DNA of 64,000 bases from PALSA-894 sp049698215 (GCA_049698215.1 JBAVXH010000178.1:1-64000); one strand, 5' to 3'. Shown: positions 30,800 to 40,049, counted from the first letter of the stretch. The notes: generated by a model from the sequence alone, not told the origin. Numbers and translations are program-made.

Positions 30800-31249
30800 T
30801 CACGCCTCCGGGGGCGGAAGGAACACCACTTCGTGCTTGGCGGAGAGCGCTACGACGTCGGGCGGGTTCTGCTCCTTCATGCCATGGATCGCCCAGAACA
30901 GATCGTAGAGCTTGCGTGTCGGCGTCACCCAGAAGAAGCATTTCACGGGCTGGTCCGACTTGTTGAACAGCCCGTGCGGGATGTTCATCGGCAGGCGGAT
31001 CAGGTCGCCCGGCGTCGCCACATACTCGCGCCCGTCGATCACCGCATCCATGCGGCCTTCGAACATGTAGATGAACTCATCCTGGGTCGGGTGGATGTGC
31101 GGCGGCACGAACGTGCCCGGCGGAAATGTCGCGTGCCACGAGAAGCAGGCTTCGCTGACCGACTTCGGCACATAGGTCTGGCCGAGGATGTTCCAGACGA
31201 TCCCATCGATGCCGGTGGTCGCCTTGGTGATGCCTGCCATCAACTGCAT
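30800..31249 (-). CDS. Cupin-domain protein
   Basis: A 149-aa single-domain cupin. Motif 1 is PPHIHPTQDEFIYMFEGRMD (two His and Glu as metal ligands) and motif 2 is GDLIRLPMNIPHGLFN (third His). No helix-turn-helix is attached. Such proteins are metal-dependent dioxygenases, isomerases or sensors; I cannot tell which. An alternative ATG lies three codons downstream at 31240. The gene is isolated, between the lipoprotein and a small unknown gene. Confidence 0.8.
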   Translation of the reverse strand: MQLMAGITKATTGIDGIVWNILGQTYVPKSVSEACFSWHATFPPGTFVPPHIHPTQDEFIYMFEGRMDAVIDGREYVATPGDLIRLPMNIPHGLFNKSDQPVKCFFWVTPTRKLYDLFWAIHGMKEQNPPDVVALSAKHEVVFLPPPEA

Positions 31250-31402
31250 GAGCGCGTTACTCCGTTAACTCATCTCGCCGCGCATTCAATCAGAAACCAC
31301 GCCGCGCCGGAACAATCGGCCGCGCACCGGTGGAGCCGACTTCAAGACAGCGTAAACGCCGCCCGGGATGCGAATGCGGGCCGATCATGGCAGTGTATCG
31401 GC

Positions 31403-31687
31403 ATGCCGCTTCCGCCAATGACCGAGACGGATGAGATATTGCGTCATGAGGCATTTGATGAGGCCACGAAGAAGCTTGTCTGCGACGCCTTCAACAACGC
31501 GTGGCTGTACATGCTCACCCGCGATAACCCGGCGGCCAACACGGCGCGCTATCCGGAGGCCCGCGACCTGCTCGCCCGGCGCATCATCGGCGCCACCCGC
31601 ATGGGCATGAGAGACCTGGACGCGCTGAGGCAGGAGGGCGTGCGCTATGTACGCGAGACCCTCACCCCGGAGTGGCCCAAAGGCTGA
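31403..31687 (+). CDS. Small hypothetical protein
   Basis: A 94-aa soluble protein starting MPLPPMTETDEILRHEAFD, rich in Arg, Ala and Glu and mostly helical by composition. The KKLVCDAFNNAWLYM and ARRIIGATRMGMRDLDALR segments resemble the short conserved unknown proteins common in Bradyrhizobium relatives. The ATG at 31418 is an equally possible start. No motif assigns a function. It is the last gene before the operator that begins the anthranilate-type island. Confidence 0.6.
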   Translation: MPLPPMTETDEILRHEAFDEATKKLVCDAFNNAWLYMLTRDNPAANTARYPEARDLLARRIIGATRMGMRDLDALRQEGVRYVRETLTPEWPKG

Positions 31688-31734
31688 TGCGGGCATTCGC
31701 CTCAGGCGCAGGCGAATCGTGGGGCTTCACAGGA

Positions 31735-31760
31735 CAGATACTTTAAACTTAAAATATCTG
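31735..31760. promoter_or_regulatory. Operator-like palindrome A upstream of the aryl-acid transporter operon
   Basis: A 26-bp imperfect palindrome reads CAGATACTTTAAA on the left and CTTAAAATATCTG on the right, with 11 of 13 base pairs matching. It is centred 91 bases before the ATG of the binding-protein gene. It shares the ACTTTAA-CTTAAA core with the sites at 40204 and 40260, which points to one shared regulator, most likely the MarR protein at 41079. Confidence 0.7.
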
Positions 31761-31838
31761 CCGCACCGCTCCGTTGGACGCGGCGAACGGCCGGGCCATA
31801 CTCGGCTGAGGGACGAAGAAGACTTCCGGAGGACTTAG

Positions 31839-32999
31839 ATGAAGAAACTGATGCTCGTTGCGGCACTTGGCGTCGCCGCCACGCAAGCCGCTGCGCAGGA
31901 CAAACTCAAGGTCGGCATCCTGACCACGCTTTCGGGCCCGCCTGCGGCGCTCGGCGTACAGCAGCGCAATGGCTTCCAGCTTGCGCTCAAGACGCTGGGC
32001 GGCAAGCTTGGCGGGCGTGAGGTCGAACTGGTGGTGCAGGACGACGAGCTCAAACCCGACGTCGCGGTCGGCAAGGCCAAGGCTTTCGTCGAGCGCGACA
32101 AGGTCGATTTCGTGGTCGGCCCGATCTTCTCCAACATCCTGATCGCGATGATGAAGCCGGTGACCGACGGCGGCGCGATCCTGATCTCGCCGAATGCCGG
32201 GACTTCCAATTTCGCCGGCAAGGAATGCAACGCGAACTTCTTCGTCACCTCGTATCAGAACGACCAGAACCACGAGGTGCTCGGCAAGTACGCGCAGGAC
32301 AAGGGGATCAAGAAGGCGTTCATCATGGCGCCGAACTACCAGGCGGGCAAAGACTCGCTCGCCGGGTTCAAGCGCTACTTCAAGGGCGAGGTGGTCGACG
32401 AGGTCTACGTGCCGCTCAACCAGCTCGACTATTCGGCGGAGCTTTCCAAGATCGCGGCGGCCGCGCCTGAGGCGATCTTCGTGTTCCTGCCGGGCGGCAT
32501 GGGCGTGAACTTCGTGAAGCAATTCCGGCAGGCGGGCTTGGCCGACAAGGTCGCCTTCCTCTCAGCCTTCACGGTCGACGAGTCGACGTTGCCGGCGCAG
32601 CAGGATGCGGCGCTCGGCTTCTTCGGCGGCGCGAACTGGGCGCCGAACCTCGACAATCCGCAGAACAAGGAGTTCGTCGCGGCTTACGAGAAGGAATACA
32701 ACGCAGTGCCGGGCTCCTACGCGTTCCAGGCCTATGACGCCGCGCTGCTGATCGACTCGGCACTCAAGGCGACCGGCGGCAAGACCGACAACAAGGACGC
32801 GCTGCGCGCCGCGCTGAAGAAGGCGGACTTCAAGTCGCTGCGCGGCGCCTTCAAGTTCAACACCAACCACTATCCGGTCCAGGACTTCTATCTGGTGAAG
32901 GTGGCCAAGCGCGCCGACGGCAAGTACCAGACCGAGATCGCCCAGAAGGTGTTCGAGAACTATTCGGACCCGCACGCCAAGGATTGCCCGATGAAGTAG
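31839..32999 (+). CDS. Liv-type ABC transporter substrate-binding protein (anthranilate-type island)
   Basis: A 386-aa periplasmic binding protein of the Peripla_BP_6 type. The signal peptide MKKLMLVAALGVAATQAAA is followed by QDKLKVGILTTLSGPPAALG. Family blocks are DVAVGKAKAFVERDKVDFVVGP and LLIDSALKATGG. It is clearly different from the three paralogues at the start of the window and resembles aromatic-acid receptors. It is the first gene of a five-gene transporter operon, has a GGAGGA ribosome-binding site and lies just downstream of operator A. Given the catabolic genes that follow, I infer 2-aminobenzoate or a similar aromatic acid as ligand. Confidence 0.88.
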   Translation: MKKLMLVAALGVAATQAAAQDKLKVGILTTLSGPPAALGVQQRNGFQLALKTLGGKLGGREVELVVQDDELKPDVAVGKAKAFVERDKVDFVVGPIFSNILIAMMKPVTDGGAILISPNAGTSNFAGKECNANFFVTSYQNDQNHEVLGKYAQDKGIKKAFIMAPNYQAGKDSLAGFKRYFKGEVVDEVYVPLNQLDYSAELSKIAAAAPEAIFVFLPGGMGVNFVKQFRQAGLADKVAFLSAFTVDESTLPAQQDAALGFFGGANWAPNLDNPQNKEFVAAYEKEYNAVPGSYAFQAYDAALLIDSALKATGGKTDNKDALRAALKKADFKSLRGAFKFNTNHYPVQDFYLVKVAKRADGKYQTEIAQKVFENYSDPHAKDCPMK

Positions 33000-33023
33000 G
33001 GCGCCACGCGCGCCTCCCTTGCT

Positions 33024-33166
33024 TTCCCCTCTCCCGCTTGCGGGAGAGGGTGGCGAGGACCGTCAGGTCCGAGCCGGAAGAGGGTCTGAGATCATGATCA
33101 TCCGCCCCTCTCCCGCCTCGCTTCGCTCGGCACCCTCTCTCCGCTTCGCGGGGCGAGGGGAAAGGG
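33024..33166. repeat. Paired-hairpin repeat, copy R9 (long variant)
   Basis: It begins CCCCTCTCCCGCTTGCGGGAGAGG and ends CTCCGCTTCGCGGGGCGAGGGG. It occupies most of the 177-base gap inside the transporter operon, so it must be transcribed. Its last bases, AAAGGGAG, serve as the ribosome-binding site of the next gene. Confidence 0.8.
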
Positions 33167-33176
33167 AGCGACATCA

Positions 33177-34103
33177 TTGAGCCTCACCCTCCTCATCGTC
33201 CAGACCCTGAACGGCCTGCAGCTCGGAGTGCTGCTGTTTCTCATTGCCGCCGGGCTGACGCTGGTGTTCGGTGTGATGGACTTCATCAACCTGGCGCACG
33301 GCGTGCAGTACATGCTCGGCGCCTATCTCGCCGTGATGTTCTATGGCCTCACCGGCAATTTCCTGTTCGCGCTGGTGCTGGCGCTTGGCGCCGCGTTACT
33401 GTTCGGGCTCGTCCTCGAGTTCGCGGTCTTCCGCCACCTCTACGATCGCGATCATCTCGATCAGGTGATCGCGACCTTCGGCATCATCCTGTTCCTGAAC
33501 CAGGGCGTGAAGCTGTTGTGGGGCGCATCGCCCCTGAGCCTGCCGATGCCTGAGGCGCTCTCCGGCTCGGTCGTGCTGATGCCTGGCATCCTCTATCCGG
33601 TGTGGCGGCTCGTCATCATCGCATCGGGTCTCGGCGTCGCGCTGCTCCTCTATCTGCTCGTCGGCCACACCCGCGTCGGCATGCTGGTGCGCGCGGGCGC
33701 GACCAACGCACCGATGGTGTCGGCGCTCGGCGTCAACATCCGCCGCCTGTTCATGATCGTATTCGGTTTCGGCACCATGCTGGCAGGCTTCGCCGGCATC
33801 ATGATCGCGCCGATCCTCTCGGTCGAACCTGGCATGGGCGACACAATCCTGATCCTCGCGTTTGTGGTGATCGTGATCGGCGGCATCGGATCGATCCGCG
33901 GCGCTTTTATCGCAGCACTGCTGATCGGCCTCGTCGATACGCTCGGCCGCTCGTTCGCGGTCGACATCCTGCGCCTGTTCATGGCGCCCTCGCCCGCGCG
34001 CACCGTGGGCCCCGCGATCGCCTCGATGCTGATCTATCTCTTGATGGCCGTGGTGCTCTACCTGCGGCCGGCCGGGCTGTTCCCCGCGAAGGGACGCGCC
34101 TGA
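33177..34103 (+). CDS. livH: Branched-chain-type ABC transporter permease LivH (aryl-acid operon)
   Basis: A 308-aa permease starting with TTG at 33177, supported by AGGGAG 9 bases upstream. Hallmarks are the N-terminal LNGLQLGVLLFLIAAGLTLV, DFINLAHGVQYMLGAY (NxAHG motif), GHTRVGMLVRAGATNAPM (coupling helix) and the C-terminal VIVIGGIGSIRGAFIAALLIG. The TTG start is the only in-frame start near the family's N-terminus. Its stop overlaps livM by one base. Confidence 0.9.
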   Translation: MSLTLLIVQTLNGLQLGVLLFLIAAGLTLVFGVMDFINLAHGVQYMLGAYLAVMFYGLTGNFLFALVLALGAALLFGLVLEFAVFRHLYDRDHLDQVIATFGIILFLNQGVKLLWGASPLSLPMPEALSGSVVLMPGILYPVWRLVIIASGLGVALLLYLLVGHTRVGMLVRAGATNAPMVSALGVNIRRLFMIVFGFGTMLAGFAGIMIAPILSVEPGMGDTILILAFVVIVIGGIGSIRGAFIAALLIGLVDTLGRSFAVDILRLFMAPSPARTVGPAIASMLIYLLMAVVLYLRPAGLFPAKGRA

Positions 34104-35089
34104 TGGCAGATGTCGCGCTTGCCTCCAACCCAGCGCGGCGGTCGTGGTTCGCCGGCAATGCGCTGCCGATCGTCTTATTCTTGCTCTTCGCCGCGCTGCC
34201 CTTTGTCGCGGCGTTCAAGGCCGAGGGCTATGTGCTGAGCCTGGTCACGCGCGTGATGATCTTTGCGATCGCTGCCCTCGCGCTCGATCTACTGATTGGC
34301 TACGGCGCGCTGGTCTCGTTCGGGCACGCCGCGTTCATCGGGCTTGGCGCCTACACGGTCGGGATTCTCGGCGCGCACGGGGTCCATGACGCGCTGATCT
34401 CGCTGCCGCTCGCACTTGCCGTCTCGGCGCTATTTGCCTGGGCGACCGGCATCGTCTGCCTGCGCACGAAGGGCGTCTATTTCATCATGATCACGCTCGC
34501 CTTCGGGCAGATGATCTATTTCACCGCGAGCTCGCTCGCACCCTATGGCGGCGATGATGGGCTCACCATCCGCATGCGCTCGACCTTTGCGGGTTTCCCG
34601 ATCCTTTCGAACGACCGCGCGCTTTATTATGTCTGCCTCGCCTTCCTGCTCGGCACCTATCTCCTGTGCCGCGCGCTGATCGCCTCACGCTTCGGGCGGG
34701 TCTATCGTGGCGCGCGCGAGAATGCGTTGCGGATGAGCACCATCGGCTTCGAGGTCTATCGCTTCCAGCTTGCCATGTACGTCATCGCCGGAATGATCGG
34801 AGGCTTGTCGGGCTTCCTGCTCGGCAATGCGACCGACTTCGTCAGCCCGGCCTTTATGTCATGGCAGCGCTCGGGCGAACTGCTCATCATGGTGATCCTC
34901 GGCGGCATCGGCACGCTCAACGGTGCCATCATCGGCGCGGCGGCGTTTCTGCTCACCGAGGAGTGGCTGTCGGGCTGGACCGAGCACTGGAAGGTGATCT
35001 TCGGCCCCCTGCTGGTGCTGATTGCGGTGTTCGCGCGCGGCGGGCTGATCGGCGTGGCGCAGCGGCTGCGGGGGATGCTCCGTGGCTGA
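34103..35089 (+). CDS. livM: Branched-chain-type ABC transporter permease LivM (aryl-acid operon)
   Basis: A 328-aa permease beginning MADVALASNPARRSWFAGN. It has LDLLIGYGALVSFGHAAFIG, the LivM signature, a TLAFGQMIYF segment and the coupling region GRVYRGARENALRMSTIGF. The longer frame to 33602 is only an overlap with livH. TGATG overlap with the livH stop gives coupled translation. It pairs with LivH to form the pore. Confidence 0.9.
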   Translation: MADVALASNPARRSWFAGNALPIVLFLLFAALPFVAAFKAEGYVLSLVTRVMIFAIAALALDLLIGYGALVSFGHAAFIGLGAYTVGILGAHGVHDALISLPLALAVSALFAWATGIVCLRTKGVYFIMITLAFGQMIYFTASSLAPYGGDDGLTIRMRSTFAGFPILSNDRALYYVCLAFLLGTYLLCRALIASRFGRVYRGARENALRMSTIGFEVYRFQLAMYVIAGMIGGLSGFLLGNATDFVSPAFMSWQRSGELLIMVILGGIGTLNGAIIGAAAFLLTEEWLSGWTEHWKVIFGPLLVLIAVFARGGLIGVAQRLRGMLRG

Positions 35090-35834
35090 TCCAGTGCTGC
35101 GCATCGACGGTTTGACCAAGAACTTCGGCGGCCTGCGCGTCACCGACGGCGTGATGCTCGACGTGCTGCCGGGCGAGTTGCACGCGGTCATCGGCCCGAA
35201 TGGCGCCGGCAAGACCACCTTGATCAACCAGATCTCGGGCCTGCTGGCGCCCGAGGCCGGACGCATCGTCTTTGCCGGCGAGGATATCACTCACCTGCCC
35301 CCGCATGCGCGGGCAGCACGCGGGCTTGCCCGCTCGTTCCAGATCACGTCGATCCTGCCGCGTTTCTCAGTACTCGAAAACGTCGCGCTCGCGGTGCAGG
35401 CCCGCAGCGGGACGAGCTTCCAGTTCTTCGGCGCGGCTGCCGACGAGAATGAGCTGAATGCGCCCGCGTTCGCGGCTCTCGCGCAGGTCGGGCTCGCCGA
35501 GCGCGCCAGTGTCCCGGCCGCCGAGCTGTCGCACGGCGAGAAGCGCGCTCTGGAGCTTGCGATCGCACTTGCGATGGAGCCGAAGCTGTTGCTGCTCGAC
35601 GAGCCGATGGCGGGCACGGGGCGGGACGAGACCGACCGGCTGGTCGCGGTGCTCCGCTCGCTGAAGGGCCGCTTCCCGATGGTGCTGGTCGAGCACGACA
35701 TGACAGCCGTGTTCGCACTCGCCGACCGCATTTCGGTGCTGATCTACGGGCGCATCCTCGCGAGCGGCACGCCCGCGCAGGTGCGCGCCGATCCGCAGGT
35801 GGTGACCGCGTATCTCGGCGAGGAGATGGAGTGA
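35082..35834 (+). CDS. livG: Liv-type ABC transporter ATPase LivG (aryl-acid operon)
   Basis: A 250-aa ATPase. Walker A is GPNGAGKTTLINQISG, the signature ELSHGEKRALELAIAL and Walker B KLLLLDEPMAGTGRDE. The GTG start overlaps the end of livM by 8 bases. The C-terminus VVTAYLGEEME carries the LivG tail. The tight overlaps with livM and livF show one translation unit. Confidence 0.9.
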   Translation: MADPVLRIDGLTKNFGGLRVTDGVMLDVLPGELHAVIGPNGAGKTTLINQISGLLAPEAGRIVFAGEDITHLPPHARAARGLARSFQITSILPRFSVLENVALAVQARSGTSFQFFGAAADENELNAPAFAALAQVGLAERASVPAAELSHGEKRALELAIALAMEPKLLLLDEPMAGTGRDETDRLVAVLRSLKGRFPMVLVEHDMTAVFALADRISVLIYGRILASGTPAQVRADPQVVTAYLGEEME

Positions 35835-36529
35835 TGCTCGCCGTCGAAAAACTCCAGGCCGGCTATGGCCCCGCGCAGGTGCTGTTCGACGTGAGCTTCG
35901 CGGTCGGCGCCGGCGAGGTCGTGACCCTGCTCGGCCGCAACGGCATGGGCAAGACCACCACCATCCGCACCCTGATGGGCCTGCTTGCCGCCCGCGGCGG
36001 AGCCGTCGATTTCGAGGGCGAGGCGCTGCTTGGAAGGCCGCCCTACCGGATCGCGCAGCGGGGGCTTGGGCTTGTACCGGAGGGTCGGCAGGTTTTCCCG
36101 ACGCTCTCGGTTGAGGAAAACCTCGTCGCAACAGCGACGGCGCGCCATGGCGCACACTGGACGCTGCCGCGCGTCTACGAGTTCTTCCCTCGTCTCGCCG
36201 AGCGGCGCGCCAACATGGGCAACCAGCTGTCCGGCGGCGAGCAGCAGATGCTGGCGATCGGCCGCGCCCTGATGACAAATCCGAAGCTGCTCATCCTCGA
36301 CGAGGCGACCGAGGGGCTTGCACCGCTGATCCGCGCGGAGATTTGGGCATGCCTTGCGCGGCTCAAGCGCGAGGGCCAGGCGATCCTGCTGGTCGACAAG
36401 CATCTCGATGCCCTCGCCAAGATCGCCGATCGCCATGTGGTGATCGAGAAGGGCCACACTGTCTGGACCGGTACGTCCGCAGAACTCGCGGCAGATGCAA
36501 GCATCAAGTCGAAGTATTTGCAGGTCTAA
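35834..36529 (+). CDS. livF: Liv-type ABC transporter ATPase LivF (aryl-acid operon)
   Basis: A 231-aa ATPase beginning MLAVEKLQAGYGPAQVLFD. Walker A is GRNGMGKTTTIRTLMG, the signature LSGGEQQMLAIGRAL and Walker B KLLILDEATEGLAPLI. I chose ATG 35834, which overlaps the livG stop (TGATG); a GTG directly before it is an alternative. In the H-loop the usual VEQ is replaced by VDKHLDALAKIAD, as in some aryl-acid LivF proteins. It ends 2 bases before the convergent patatin gene, leaving no room for a separate terminator. Confidence 0.9.
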   Translation: MLAVEKLQAGYGPAQVLFDVSFAVGAGEVVTLLGRNGMGKTTTIRTLMGLLAARGGAVDFEGEALLGRPPYRIAQRGLGLVPEGRQVFPTLSVEENLVATATARHGAHWTLPRVYEFFPRLAERRANMGNQLSGGEQQMLAIGRALMTNPKLLILDEATEGLAPLIRAEIWACLARLKREGQAILLVDKHLDALAKIADRHVVIEKGHTVWTGTSAELAADASIKSKYLQV

Positions 36530-36531
36530 CG

Positions 36532-37692
36532 TCAGAGCGACGCGGACGCCGCAACGCCCGAGCCGGCCGCCCAGTGCTCCGCCTTCACCTGCCGCTCTGC
36601 CGCCGCACAGCCAATCTCATAGGCCACTGGAATGCTGTCGGGGTTGTCCATTTCGCGCACGCGGGCGAGCTCCTTGTCGCTGAGCTTCAGGTCCAGATGC
36701 TCCCTGAGCCAGTCTACCTCCAGCCGCACGTCATAGCGCAGAAAGCGAAACAACGGACCGGAGGGAAATTGTTCGGCGAGGTCGCCTATCTCGGAGTTCA
36801 CCCGCCACGGCGTCGGGCTCTCTCCGAGCCACTGCATCAGCGCAAGTACGAGCCCCGACGAGTCATCGATGATCGTTCGCAGCGCATGCAGCGCGATCGT
36901 GACGTTCTTCATGCGGCCGAGCGATGCCGCATTAAGTCTGTCGCGATAACCGCCGGTGCCGACCGAAACGATCGTCAGCTTGTCCGCTCCGGTTTCCCAG
37001 CAAAGCCCATACGGCTTGAGTCGCGCCATCATGAAAAGCGCGAGCGCTGGATTGTTGTGCGGCGAGACACCGCCGTCGATGAACAGCCCCTTCAACTTCT
37101 CCAGGATCGGAATCGACTCCGGCTCGAAATAGGTCGGCGCGGCGGTGGTGGCGCGCAGCAGATTGGCGAGCTTGTATTGTCGGTTGCCGATGAAGTTGCC
37201 GTCGCGCAGGTCGTCCCAATAGGGCGCGCGCGGATTGTTGGCGACGATCCACAGGCTGGCGGTGTCGGCGCGCTTCGCCACGATGCCGAGCCCGGTGCGC
37301 AGCGCGGCGCTATCGAGCGTCTGCTCGCCGACGATGGCGGAAATCTCGCGGCGCAAGCCGGCGACATCGAACTTCGGCTGCAGAAAAGGGATGCGAAACC
37401 GCGAGCGCTTGAACGCGCGCGGCGCGAGCCGGTGGTAGATGTCCTTCAGTTCGGCTGTCGTCTTTCCGAGCGCCAACCCGGTCGCGATGATCGCGCCGGT
37501 CGATGTGCCGCCGATGAGATCGAAGTGATCGGAAAGTGTTGCTTCCCGCCCGACTTGCTCGGCCAAGGCCGCTTCGACCCGCTCCAGGAACGCCACCGCA
37601 ATGACGCCGCGCACGCCGCCGCCGTCGAGCGACAGAATGCGTTTCGGCCCGGGTCCGAACAGATGCCGGTCGCGCGAGGTGTGCCCGTCCAT
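36532..37692 (-). CDS. Patatin-like phospholipase/acyl hydrolase
   Basis: A 386-aa patatin-family serine hydrolase. The oxyanion loop is ILSLDGGGVRGVIAVAFLE near residue 20, the nucleophile elbow GGTSTGAIIATGLALGK (G-x-S-x-G), and the catalytic Asp is in FIDGGVSPHNNPA (DGG). All catalytic elements are intact, and there is no signal peptide, so it is probably cytoplasmic. It starts 14 bases after the ACMR-type gene stops, in the same direction, so it is likely to be co-transcribed. Whether it hydrolyses lipid or a thioester/lactone of the pathway is unknown. Confidence 0.85.
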   Translation of the reverse strand: MDGHTSRDRHLFGPGPKRILSLDGGGVRGVIAVAFLERVEAALAEQVGREATLSDHFDLIGGTSTGAIIATGLALGKTTAELKDIYHRLAPRAFKRSRFRIPFLQPKFDVAGLRREISAIVGEQTLDSAALRTGLGIVAKRADTASLWIVANNPRAPYWDDLRDGNFIGNRQYKLANLLRATTAAPTYFEPESIPILEKLKGLFIDGGVSPHNNPALALFMMARLKPYGLCWETGADKLTIVSVGTGGYRDRLNAASLGRMKNVTIALHALRTIIDDSSGLVLALMQWLGESPTPWRVNSEIGDLAEQFPSGPLFRFLRYDVRLEVDWLREHLDLKLSDKELARVREMDNPDSIPVAYEIGCAAAERQVKAEHWAAGSGVAASASL

Positions 37693-37706
37693 GCGGACAA
37701 GCTTAA

Positions 37707-40049
37707 CTACTCGGCGGCCTGCTTCCAGCCGGGCGTGGCGTGCTGCTTGGGTTTTGCCTTGCGCCGCAGCTCCGTGAGATCGGCGCGGTCGCGCAGGCTG
37801 TTGCGGAAGATCTGGTCCCGCCCGGCAAGATATTGCGGCGGGCAATGGATGTCGGTCGCACCGTACCAGGCGGCGGCCTTCAGGGTGAAGAACGGATCGA
37901 CCAGATGTGGGCGGGCCAGCGCCACCAGATCGGCGCGCCCGGCCGCGATGATCGTGTTCACCTGATCGGCGGTCGTAATCGCGCCGACGCACATGGTGGC
38001 AATGCTGGCGTCGTTGCGGATCTGGTCGGAGAATGGCGTCTGGAACATGCGGCCGTAGACGGGCTCCGCGTCCGGCGTGGTCTGACCTGTCGATACGTCG
38101 ATCAGGTCGCAGCCGGCGTCCGCGAAGGCGCGCGCGACCTCCACGGCGTCGTCGCCGGTGAGGCCGCCCTCCTCCCAGTCGGTCGCCGAAATGCGCACCG
38201 ACATCGGCTTCTCGTCCGGCCAGGCTTTGCGCAGCGCGCGGAAGACTTCCAGCGGGAAGCGCAGGCGGTTCTCCAGGCTGCCGCCATACGCGTCGGTGCG
38301 CCGGTTGGTCAGCGGCGAGATGAAGCTCGCCAGCAGATAGCCGTGCGCGCAGTGCAGCTCGAGCATGTCGAAGCCCGCGCGCTGGCCCCGCTCCGCCGCC
38401 TGCACGAAGTCGGCAACGACGCGGTCCATGTCTGCGCGCGTCATTTCGCGCGGCACTTGGCTGGTCGGGTAATACGGGATCGGCGACGCTGAGATGACCG
38501 GCCACGCGCCCTCCGGCAGCGGCTGGTCCATGCCTTCCCACATCAGCTTGGTCGCGCCCTTGCGGCCGGCGTGGCCGAGCTGGAGGCAGAACTTCGCCGC
38601 GGAATTCTCATGAATGAAATCGGCGATGCGCTTGTATGCCGCTTCCTGCGCGTCGGTGTAGAGGCCGGTGCAGCCGAGCGTGATGCGCGCGTCCGCCGAG
38701 ACACAGACCATCTCGGTGAAGATGAGCCCCGCGCCGCCGGTCGCGCGGGAGCCGAGATGCACGAGATGCCAGTCGGTCGGCATGCCGTCGACCGCCGAAT
38801 ACTGGTCCATCGGCGAGACCACGACGCGGTTCGCGAGCGTCATGCCGCGCAAGCGCATAGGCTGGAACATTGGCACGGCCGGCTTGACAACATCCGCGTC
38901 GAAGCCCTGCCGGTGCACGTTGCTCGCCACCAGCTTGTCGATCTCGGAGACGAACTCCGGTGCGCGCAGCGCGAGATTGTCGTAGGTGATCGCCTTCGAG
39001 CGCGTCATCAGCCCGAACGCGAAGCGCCGCGGGTCCATGTCCCAGAAGCGCCTTACATGCTCGAACCACACCAGCGACACGTCGGCTGAGTGCTGGGTCT
39101 TCTCAACCTCCAGCCGCCGCTCGGTTTCGTAGTGCGCCAGCGCGCGCTTGACGTCGCGACCACCGGTCTCCTTGAACGCATTGAACAGCGCGATCGCGTC
39201 TTCCATCGCGAGCTTGGTGCCGGAGCCGATCGAGAAATGCGCGGTCGCCTTGGCGTCGCCGATCAGCACGATGTTGTCGTGCGTCCACTTCTCGCAGCGG
39301 ATGGTCGGGAAGTTGCGCCAGAGCGACCGATTGACGGTGAGCTTGTGGCCGCCGAGCTCCTTGGCGAACACGCCTTCGAGGAATTTCGCGGACTGCTGTT
39401 CGTCGAGCTTGTCGAGCCCGGCGCGCCGATAAGTCTCCGGGTCGGTCTCCATCACCCAGGTCGATTGGCCGGGCTCGTACTGATAACAGTGGGCGATGAA
39501 GATACCGTGCTCGGTTTCGCGGAAGAAGAACGTGAAGGCATCGAACGGGCGCGTCGAGCCCATCCAGGCGAACTTGTTCGGGCGAAGATCTGTCTGTGGA
39601 CGGAACACATCGGCATGCTGCGCGCGGATGCGCGAATTGATGCCGTCGGCCGCCACGACGAGATCGGCATCGCGCGACTGCGCGGGATCGATCTCGGTCT
39701 GGAATTTCATTTCGACGCCGAGCGCGCGGGCGCGTTCGTGCAAGAGCTTCAGCAAGGTCACACGCGCGCAACCGCAGAAGCCGTTGCCGCCGATGCGGTG
39801 CACCGTACCCTTGTGATGGATTTCGATGTCATCCCAGTACGCGAAGTTCGCCGTGATCGCGCGATAGCTGTCGAGATCGTATTTCTCGAATGTCTCGAGC
39901 GTCTCGTCGGAGAACACGACGCCGAACCCGAAGGTGTCGTCGGCCCGGTTGCGCTCGTAGACCGTGACGCGCATCGTGGGCCAGGCCTTCTTCGCGAGGA
40001 TGGCGAAGTAGAGCCCGCCGGGACCGCCGCCGATGATGTCGACTTGCAT
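37707..40049 (-). CDS. Anthraniloyl-CoA (2-aminobenzoyl-CoA) monooxygenase/reductase-type fusion
   Basis: A 780-aa fusion. Residues 1 to about 380 form a group A flavin monooxygenase: IIGGGPGGLYFAIL, LVVAADGINSRIR and IVLIGDAKATAHFSIGSG. Residues from about 395 form an old-yellow-enzyme domain: MRLRGMTLANRVVVSPMDQY, LQLGHAGRKG and LELHCAHGYLLASFISP. This architecture and size (about 85 kDa) match 2-aminobenzoyl-CoA monooxygenase/reductase of Azoarcus evansii, which hydroxylates and then reduces the ring of the CoA thioester. The salicylyl-CoA 5-hydroxylases are close relatives and an alternative. The ATG at 40049 follows GGAGGCGCCT; upstream in-frame residues are repeat-derived. Confidence 0.85.
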   Translation of the reverse strand: MQVDIIGGGPGGLYFAILAKKAWPTMRVTVYERNRADDTFGFGVVFSDETLETFEKYDLDSYRAITANFAYWDDIEIHHKGTVHRIGGNGFCGCARVTLLKLLHERARALGVEMKFQTEIDPAQSRDADLVVAADGINSRIRAQHADVFRPQTDLRPNKFAWMGSTRPFDAFTFFFRETEHGIFIAHCYQYEPGQSTWVMETDPETYRRAGLDKLDEQQSAKFLEGVFAKELGGHKLTVNRSLWRNFPTIRCEKWTHDNIVLIGDAKATAHFSIGSGTKLAMEDAIALFNAFKETGGRDVKRALAHYETERRLEVEKTQHSADVSLVWFEHVRRFWDMDPRRFAFGLMTRSKAITYDNLALRAPEFVSEIDKLVASNVHRQGFDADVVKPAVPMFQPMRLRGMTLANRVVVSPMDQYSAVDGMPTDWHLVHLGSRATGGAGLIFTEMVCVSADARITLGCTGLYTDAQEAAYKRIADFIHENSAAKFCLQLGHAGRKGATKLMWEGMDQPLPEGAWPVISASPIPYYPTSQVPREMTRADMDRVVADFVQAAERGQRAGFDMLELHCAHGYLLASFISPLTNRRTDAYGGSLENRLRFPLEVFRALRKAWPDEKPMSVRISATDWEEGGLTGDDAVEVARAFADAGCDLIDVSTGQTTPDAEPVYGRMFQTPFSDQIRNDASIATMCVGAITTADQVNTIIAAGRADLVALARPHLVDPFFTLKAAAWYGATDIHCPPQYLAGRDQIFRNSLRDRADLTELRRKAKPKQHATPGWKQAAE

